Below, in pieces: positions 59,122-64,000 of a stretch of 64,000 nucleotides of DNA. The position numbers and the translations under genes were made by a program. Location of the stretch: NCBI GenBank assembly GCA_965204415.1, contig CBDBEL010000004.1, forward strand, positions 930,001 to 994,000, written 5' to 3'. This DNA comes from Aldehydirespirator sp965204415 (GTDB lineage: Bacteria > Actinomycetota > Acidimicrobiia > Acidimicrobiales > Aldehydirespiratoraceae). The notes beneath the pieces were generated by a model, which was not told the DNA's origin, did no database searches, and saw nothing but the letters and a program-made list of their open reading frames with translations. Within the stretch, counting starts at the first letter, position 1. Each line of letters opens with the position of its first letter.

Positions 59122-59936
59122 TCACCCCAGCCGACGTCGCCGCCTGGCAGGGGGCCAGCCCGGTCGCGCTGGACGCGGCGCAGGCCGAACAGGAGATGCT
59201 GCTGCGCCGCCTGATCATCGAGATCGGCAACGACCCGCTTCTCGCCGGCACCGTCGTCTGCTCGGGCGGCACGACGCTGCACCAAGTCCTGCTCCCGGCG
59301 CCGAGGCGCTACTCCGAGGACCTCGACTTGGTGTTGTCGGCTGACATCCCAGCGCTCAAACCGCTGTGCGACCGCTGGCACGACGCCATCGCGCCGAACC
59401 TCGGCGCGAGCGTCAAGATCAACACGCGGGGCAAGTTCGTCAAGTTCCGTCTGACGGTCCCCAGCCAGCTGCAATCGGTGGTCGTCATCAAGGCCGAACT
59501 GGCCCGAAGCCCCCACCACATACAGGCCGCCGCCACGGCCCGGCCGCAGACCGTCACGATGTCCTCTGGGTGGTTCTCGGGTTCGGCCCATGTCGCCTGT
59601 GTGGACCCGGTCACTCTCGCTGCATCCAAAGTTGCGGCCATCCGCGGCCGCAACAAACCGCGCGACCTGTCCGACCTGCTCGACATGAAGACGATCCTGG
59701 GCCTCTCCGACACAGCAGTCGCGCTGCAGTTCGACAGCCTCTTTCGGATCCCGCAGTGGACCGCGGGCAAGGCGCGCCAAGTGGTATCGCAGTTCCATAC
59801 CTCCGCCAAGTTCCAGCAGACCCTGCAACATGAGATCGCCAACGGCTTCATCCCCAGCGGATTCAGCCTCCAGCAAGCACAGAACGTCTATCTCCGCATC
59901 GTGGACGAAGCCGAGAACATCCTCAAGGAACGATAG
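59118..59936 (+). CDS. abiEii: AbiEii-type nucleotidyltransferase toxin
   Basis: This 272-aa nucleotidyltransferase has GGTTLHQVLLP (GGT at 51-53) and the catalytic RYSEDLDLV (D68, D70). The conserved LAASKVAAIRGRNKPRDLSD region follows. The AbiE toxin transfers nucleotides to cell targets and arrests growth until or unless the antitoxin acts. The ATG lies in the abiEi stop. It is complete and differs clearly from the AbiEii at 53350, so the window holds two independent AbiE-like systems. Confidence 0.87.
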   Translation: MITPADVAAWQGASPVALDAAQAEQEMLLRRLIIEIGNDPLLAGTVVCSGGTTLHQVLLPAPRRYSEDLDLVLSADIPALKPLCDRWHDAIAPNLGASVKINTRGKFVKFRLTVPSQLQSVVVIKAELARSPHHIQAAATARPQTVTMSSGWFSGSAHVACVDPVTLAASKVAAIRGRNKPRDLSDLLDMKTILGLSDTAVALQFDSLFRIPQWTAGKARQVVSQFHTSAKFQQTLQHEIANGFIPSGFSLQQAQNVYLRIVDEAENILKER

Positions 59937-59975
59937 GCCGCCGCAAAGACCACCGAACAGCCCCGCCCGGGCGGT

Positions 59976-60063
59976 CATCGCGGCGGCGGACATCCTCTGC
60001 TCTCAGCGCCAGCGACATCGCGGCGGCGGACATCCTCTGCTCTCAGCGCCAGCGACATCGCGG
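59976..60063. repeat. 40-bp tandem repeat, 2.2 units
   Basis: Units at 59976-60015 and 60016-60055 are identical, starting CATCGCGGCGGCGGACATCC. A partial third unit is CATCGCGG. The array follows abiEii and precedes the AbiEii fragment. There are no spacers, so it is not a CRISPR. Confidence 0.9.
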
Positions 60064-60176
60064 TGACGTGCAGAGACGAGGGTTGGCCATCATCGGCGGT
60101 TGACGCGCCGCTGGGCCGACCTGTGCAACGATGTCGGCGAGCGCGGCGAGGTCCGGGCCGGATACAAACACGCGTT

Positions 60177-60426
60177 CGAGGGCCGCGCCACCCAGCTCGC
60201 CTCCGCCAGCGTCGTCGACGGCATCGCCGTCGGGTCGGCCCCGGACCTCATGGCCACCAAACTCGAAGTGATCCAGCACCGCCGCCAGGGCCGCGACTAC
60301 ATCGACATCGCCGCCATGGACCGCGTCGGCGCCTGCACCATCGAAGACGGCCTGCGCTACCACAAACAGCGCTACGCCCCCACCGTCACCTACGAAGAAA
60401 CCCTCCGCATCGCACAACTCGCCCCC
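60177..60426 (+). pseudogene. Truncated copy of the 53350 AbiEii toxin (C-terminal part)
   Basis: The sequence reads FEGRATQLASASVVDGIAVG, PDLMATKLEVIQHRRQGRDY, GACTIEDGLRYHKQRYAPTV and TYEETLRIAQLA. It follows 53667-53913 almost residue for residue, with many silent changes. The GGT and DLD catalytic half is missing. It is a dead fragment left by duplication or by insertion of the neighbouring genes. Confidence 0.8.
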
Positions 60427-60493
60427 TCAGTGTGTCCCGAAAAGTTGTCCAGCAGGTCCGCAAAGTGTTAGATGTGAATGCCCTGAAGTGTTA

Positions 60494-60499
60494 TATGCT
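60494..60499 (+). promoter_or_regulatory. -10 box of the DUF4143 ATPase gene
   Basis: TATGCT lies 6 nt before the ATG at 60506. The octamer AAGTGTTA occurs twice upstream (60467 and 60487), a possible operator. Confidence 0.4.
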
Positions 60500-60505
60500 A
60501 GTCGG

Positions 60506-61847
60506 ATGGCGGGCAGGGACGGCCCACACCCAGAGCAGGGTTCTGAGGGGCTGCCTCTGCCCTTCCCCCGGTACCGGGCCAGGGTGGCCGAAGCAGACAT
60601 CCAGGACGCGTTGACCCGCCGCGGGGGCGGTGCTGATCGAGGGCGTGCGATGGTGCGGCAAGACCTCCACGGCGTTGCGGTTCGCGTCCAGTGTCCTGCG
60701 GCTCGACGACCCCGACGCGTTGACTCTCGCCGGTGCCGACCCCGGTGAGGCGCTGCGCGGAGAGGCGCCTCGCCTCATCGACGAGTGGCAGAACGCGCCG
60801 CAGCTGTGGAACCGGATACGCCGCGAATGCGACGACAGGGCCCGGCCCGGGCAGTTCATCTTGACCGGGTCAGCGTCACCGACCGAGGACATCACCCGCC
60901 ACACCGGCACAGGACGAATCGCACGGGTCACGCTCAGACCCATGTCACTGTTTGAGAGCGGCGCCTCCGACGGCTCGGTGCCCCTGGAGGGGCTCTTCGA
61001 CGGCGAGACGTACGCCAAGGCGGCTCGTGAGGACCTCGGGCTGGCCCACACCGCGGAATGGATATGCGCCGGAGGCTGGCCCGCCAACCTTGAAGCACCC
61101 TCCGCCGAGAGCGCCCGCCGCTCAGCCCGGGACCATCTGCGAGAGTCCGTGCAGGTGGATGTGCCGGCCGCAGCCGGCGTTCGCCATGACCGCAAGGCGT
61201 TGATGACCCTCGCTCGTTCCGTCGCCCGCAACGTGTCCAGCGAGGCCCGCGTCGCCACTCTGGCAGCAGACATGTCCAGCGCTGAGGCAGGCGCCGACGC
61301 AGCCGCCGCGGCCGTGTGGCGCCAGACCGTCACCCAGTACCTCGCTGCGCTGCGCCGCGTGTTCCTGCTGGAAGACCAGCCCGCATGGGGCGTGCACCTG
61401 CAGTCGAAGGCGGTGCTGCGCAAGGCGCCCAAACGGCACTTCGTCGATCCGTCGCTGGCAGCGGCCGCGCTGGGGGCCACCCCCCGGCGGCTGCTGGCCG
61501 AGACCAAGACCCTCGGGCTGCTGTTCGAGTCCCTGGTCGTGCGCGACCTGCGGGTCTACAGCCAGCCCCAGCAGGCAGCCGTCTACCATTACCGCGACAG
61601 CGACGACCTCGAAGTCGACGCCATCGTCGCCTGCGACGACGGGTTGTGGCTCGCCGTCGAGATCAAGCTCAGCCACAGCCCCGAGACCGTCGAGGCGGCA
61701 GCGCGCAGCCTCCACAAGCTGCGCGACAAGGTCGCCTCAGACCGGCGAGCCGACCTCGCCGGTCTCGTCATCGTCACCGCGCGGGGCCCCGCATATCGCC
61801 GCCCAGACGGCATACAGGTAGCACCCGCAACAGCGCTCGGCCCCTGA
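60506..61847 (+). pseudogene. AAA_14/DUF4143 ATPase, interrupted by a 1-nt frameshift
   Basis: The N-terminal frame (LPLPFPRYRARVAEADIQDA, LTRRGG) and the main frame from about 60630 (VLIEGVRWCGKTS) belong to one protein. An extra G in the run GGGGG at 60623-60627 separates them. After Walker A GVRWCGKTS come the DEAD-like LIDEWQNAPQLW, sensor ILTGSASP, and the C-terminal DUF4143 half with FVDPSLAAAALG, LLFESLVVRDL and an ending that resembles a PD-(D/E)xK fold (EVDAIVA, WLAVEIKLS). The family is widespread with unknown function. It may be a real mutation, or an assembly error in the homopolymer. Confidence 0.78.
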
Positions 61848-61979
61848 GGAGAATCACCGATCGGCCGGCACCGGACGCACCCAGCCTGAGCGCACTGACC
61901 GAAGGAGCGCCGTAGAGCAGCCGCCCGCCCGCTGGCGGGAGCAGCCGTGTCACGCGCCGACAGCTTCCAGCGCGCCGAT

Positions 61980-62007
61980 GTCATACATGATATGGTTGAT
62001 GTATGAC
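61980..62007. promoter_or_regulatory. Palindromic operator and -10 box of mazEF
   Basis: GTCATACAT (61980-61988) and ATGTATGAC (61999-62007) form a perfect 9-bp inverted repeat around a 10-nt centre. The centre contains TATGGT (61991-61996), 6 nt before the ATG at 62003. A ribbon-helix-helix antitoxin bound here would cover the -10 and the start codon, giving tight autoregulation. Confidence 0.65.
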
Positions 62008-62254
62008 GATGTTGAGCTTCAGGGTCGAGCCCGGAGAGGCCGCCCGAGCCCGGGAGATGGCCGACGCCCTCGGAATTCCCCAATCAGAGATGATCCGCGA
62101 GGCGCTGCGGCGCCATCTCAATGCGCTCGCCGCGCAACGAGACGCCGACGCATACGAGGCGAACCCGCTCACCCCGCAGGAAATGTCACTGATGGAGGCC
62201 GAGCACTGGGCACCAGCTGAAGACTGGTCCGACTGGGCCGATGCAACGCGGTGA
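62003..62254 (+). CDS. Ribbon-helix-helix antitoxin, MazE-like
   Basis: The 83-aa protein has an N-terminal ribbon-helix-helix: MLSFRVEPGEAARAREMADA, LGIPQSEMIREALRRHL. An acidic C-terminal tail (MEAEHWAPAEDWSDWAD) would wrap the toxin. ATG 62003 lies in the operator; the ATG at 62009 is an alternative. It overlaps mazF by 14 bp. A scar of a related mazE end is at 11151. Confidence 0.83.
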   Translation: MTMLSFRVEPGEAARAREMADALGIPQSEMIREALRRHLNALAAQRDADAYEANPLTPQEMSLMEAEHWAPAEDWSDWADATR

Positions 62255-62549
62255 GATCTGGTTCGCCGCCACACCCGCGGGCGACCGGCCGGTGCTGGTG
62301 CTAACCCGCGACCCCGTCGCGGACCGCATCGGCGCAGTCGTGGTCGCCGCGCTCACCAGAACCCGCCGAGGCCTGGCCTCGGAACTGCCGCTGACCGCGG
62401 CCTCCGACGGCGTCCCGTCCGACTGCGTCATCAACTTCGACACGATCCACACCCTGCCGCGGGAGGCGTTCCGCCGCCCCGTGGCGACGCTCGGTCCGGC
62501 TCGGCTCGAAGAGGCCTGCCAGACGCTCAGAGCCGCTACGGGCTGCTAG
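62241..62549 (+). CDS. mazF: MazF/PemK-family mRNA interferase
   Basis: The 102-aa toxin has the PemK SH3-like barrel: MQRGEIWFAATPAGDRPVLV, LTRDPVADRIGAVVVAALT, with the conserved pattern DCVINFDTIHTLPR and a C-terminal LEEACQTLRAATG helix. Members cut single-stranded RNA at short motifs. The ATG overlaps the antitoxin end. The nearby Hen1-Pnkp system could in principle repair RNA cut by such toxins, but no direct link is shown. Confidence 0.87.
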   Translation: MQRGEIWFAATPAGDRPVLVLTRDPVADRIGAVVVAALTRTRRGLASELPLTAASDGVPSDCVINFDTIHTLPREAFRRPVATLGPARLEEACQTLRAATGC

Positions 62550-62680
62550 TAGCGAGGGCGTTGTCAAGTCCACATACACAAGGCAAGTCGCGTTCGCTGC
62601 CCTGCTTGCTGTAGCGACGCTGGCCGCGACATGCGTCGGCGCGGCGCGCCGGCTGTTGGCCCGCATGCGACACTAATGAA

Positions 62681-64000
62681 GTGACCACGACCAGAGCCGA
62701 TAGAACCAAGCTGGGCCGTTGCGATCTGCTGTTGACCGGCGGCGTTGTCGTCACAGTCGACGACGACTTCACCGTCTTCGATACCGGAGCGGTCGCAATT
62801 GTCGATGACCGCATCGCCGGTGTCGGCCACCAGTCCGAGTTCGCCTCAGTCGACGCGACCCGCACCGTCGATTGCTCCGGCAAGCTGGTGATGCCGGGGC
62901 TCGTCGACTGCCACAACCATCTCTTCAACAGTCTCTCCCGAGGGCTGGGAGAAGGGCTCGGACTGTGGCAGTGGCTGAGCGACTTCAAGTGGCCCTACAA
63001 CGCCACGATCAACCCCGATGAGGCTGTGGCCGCGGTTCGACTCTCAGCGCTTGAGTCCGTGCGCGCCGGAACCACAAGTGTGCTCGACCACCACTATGGC
63101 TGCGCGGATGTCGAAACCACCTTGGCGGTCGCCGAGGCCGTCGAACAGGTCGGACTTCGCGGCAGGGTGGGGAGGGGTATGGTCGGCCCGATCACCGAAG
63201 AAGCAACCGCCCAGGGGCTCGGTGAGGAACTGTTCCGCTACACCATTGACGAAGAGTTGGAGATGATGCGGGCCTGTCTTGAGTCGCGTCCTCGCGGCGG
63301 ACTGGTGGAGGTGTGCCCCGCCCCCCTGGACATCATCTACACCCCGTTCGAGCTGATCGTCGGCGCCGTCGCGCTTGCGGACGAGTTCGGAACAGGTTGG
63401 CATGCCCACTGCTCGGAGGTGCGCGAGGATCCAGAGCTGTTCCGGCAAGCGCACGGACTCCGCCCAGTCTCCTGGCTCTACCGGGAGGGACTTCTGACCG
63501 GCGCCACCCTCGCCCACACGATCTGGCTCGACGACGCCGAGATCGAGGAGTTGGGTGAGACACAGACCGGCGTTGCTCACAATCCGGTATGCAACATGTA
63601 CTTGAGCTCGGGGCCGATTCGACTCAACGATCTCCGTGCAGCAGGCGCACGCGTCGGGCTCGGCACTGATTCGGCCAATGTTGGCCACCGGCAGGACCTC
63701 TTCGAGCAGATGAAGCAATCGATCCTGCTCCAACGAGTCCACACGATGGATGCGTCGGTGATGGATGCACGCTCTGCTGTGGAGCTGGCAACGCGCGGTG
63801 GCGCTGAGTATCTCGGAATCGAAGCGGGCGTCCTAAAAGAGGGCGAGCTGGCAGATGTAATAGTCGTGGACATGTCCGGCCCCCACACCCAACCGGTCAA
63901 CGACATCCCCGCCGCGATCGCCTATTCGGCGAGCGGCCGGGACGTGACGATGACCATTGTTGGGGGAAGCGTCGTCTACGAAGACGGACAGAGCACAACT
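62681..64000 (+). CDS. Amidohydrolase (TrzN/cytosine-deaminase-like), 3' end outside the window
   Basis: 440 codons are open from the GTG at 62681 to the right edge without a stop. The metal-dependent hydrolase set is visible: DCHNHLF (H78, H80), WHAHCSE (third His), TLAHTIWLDD (fourth His) and GLGTDSAN (Asp). This is the chlorohydrolase/deaminase branch (guanine deaminase, TrzN, methylthioadenosine deaminase and relatives). The substrate is not readable. The missing fifth or so of the composite N- and C-terminal beta sandwich probably lies just beyond the edge. Confidence 0.85.
   Translation, partial: MTTTRADRTKLGRCDLLLTGGVVVTVDDDFTVFDTGAVAIVDDRIAGVGHQSEFASVDATRTVDCSGKLVMPGLVDCHNHLFNSLSRGLGEGLGLWQWLSDFKWPYNATINPDEAVAAVRLSALESVRAGTTSVLDHHYGCADVETTLAVAEAVEQVGLRGRVGRGMVGPITEEATAQGLGEELFRYTIDEELEMMRACLESRPRGGLVEVCPAPLDIIYTPFELIVGAVALADEFGTGWHAHCSEVREDPELFRQAHGLRPVSWLYREGLLTGATLAHTIWLDDAEIEELGETQTGVAHNPVCNMYLSSGPIRLNDLRAAGARVGLGTDSANVGHRQDLFEQMKQSILLQRVHTMDASVMDARSAVELATRGGAEYLGIEAGVLKEGELADVIVVDMSGPHTQPVNDIPAAIAYSASGRDVTMTIVGGSVVYEDGQSTT

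Noticed and set aside
59976..60063. Possible CRISPR array
   Set aside because: Two identical 40-bp units without spacers form a simple tandem duplication, and no cas genes are in view.
62301..62666. Reverse-strand open frame opposite mazF
   Set aside because: It is antisense to the clear MazF gene, and its translation is Arg/Ala/Ser-rich without motifs.

Overview
The window is high-G+C DNA from an actinobacterium. Three kinds of evidence point that way: a DUF222/HNH (13E12-type) protein, a CysM plus JAMM (Mec) sulfur-assimilation pair of mycobacterial type, and many genes whose -10 box (TANNNT) lies 6-8 nt before the start codon with no Shine-Dalgarno, as expected for leaderless actinobacterial mRNAs. 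A protocatechuate 4,5-cleavage cluster and the tmRNA type would suit an Acidimicrobiia-like lineage, but that is an inference. No species can be assigned from the sequence alone.

Layout. 1-6.1 kb holds core genes (RNA methyltransferase, rpe, clpP, tRNA-Leu). clpP is interrupted by a 2.9-kb, lower-G+C cassette of three unrecognised genes flanked by a 168-bp direct repeat of the clpP 3' end. 6.1-11.2 kb is a scrapyard: a DnaJ-domain membrane protein, a decayed ISL3 transposase, a Uma2 nuclease-fold protein, an orphan PIN toxin, a DUF1801 protein and a mazEF scar. 11.2-15.2 kb is the Hen1-Pnkp RNA-repair operon. 15.2-29.1 kb is mostly core or metabolic: SDR, ligB/ligA/ligC, rdgB, rph, an MBL hydrolase, rpmG, rpmB, cysM, two tandem MFS transporters, a MaoC-hydrolase fusion, mec, smpB, a PQ-loop protein and tmRNA (ssrA).

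29.1-51.7 kb is a defence island beginning directly after the tmRNA 3' end. It carries related AlpA-type regulator remnants at both ends. Inside it, about 20 kb of genes all lie on the minus strand and most overlap by 1-17 bp. In order of transcription they are: an unrecognised four-gene operon (134-aa protein, sigma-like HTH protein, PemK-like protein, AAA ATPase); a type I restriction-modification operon with two HsdM genes, one HsdS and one HsdR; a small frameshifted gene; nurA-herA-sbcD-sbcC; and an AbiTii-domain membrane protein. The four-gene operon is my best candidate for an undescribed system. The clpP cassette is the second.

51.7-62.6 kb is a second accessory stretch of toxin-antitoxin and abortive-infection modules: two AbiEii-type nucleotidyltransferase loci plus a truncated copy, an HD-phosphohydrolase/ImmA-IrrE pair, a truncated P4-type integrase, a frameshifted DUF4143 ATPase and mazEF with a palindromic operator. 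The window ends inside an amidohydrolase gene.

Most functional calls rest on motifs read by eye. No similarity search, structure prediction or coverage check was run.
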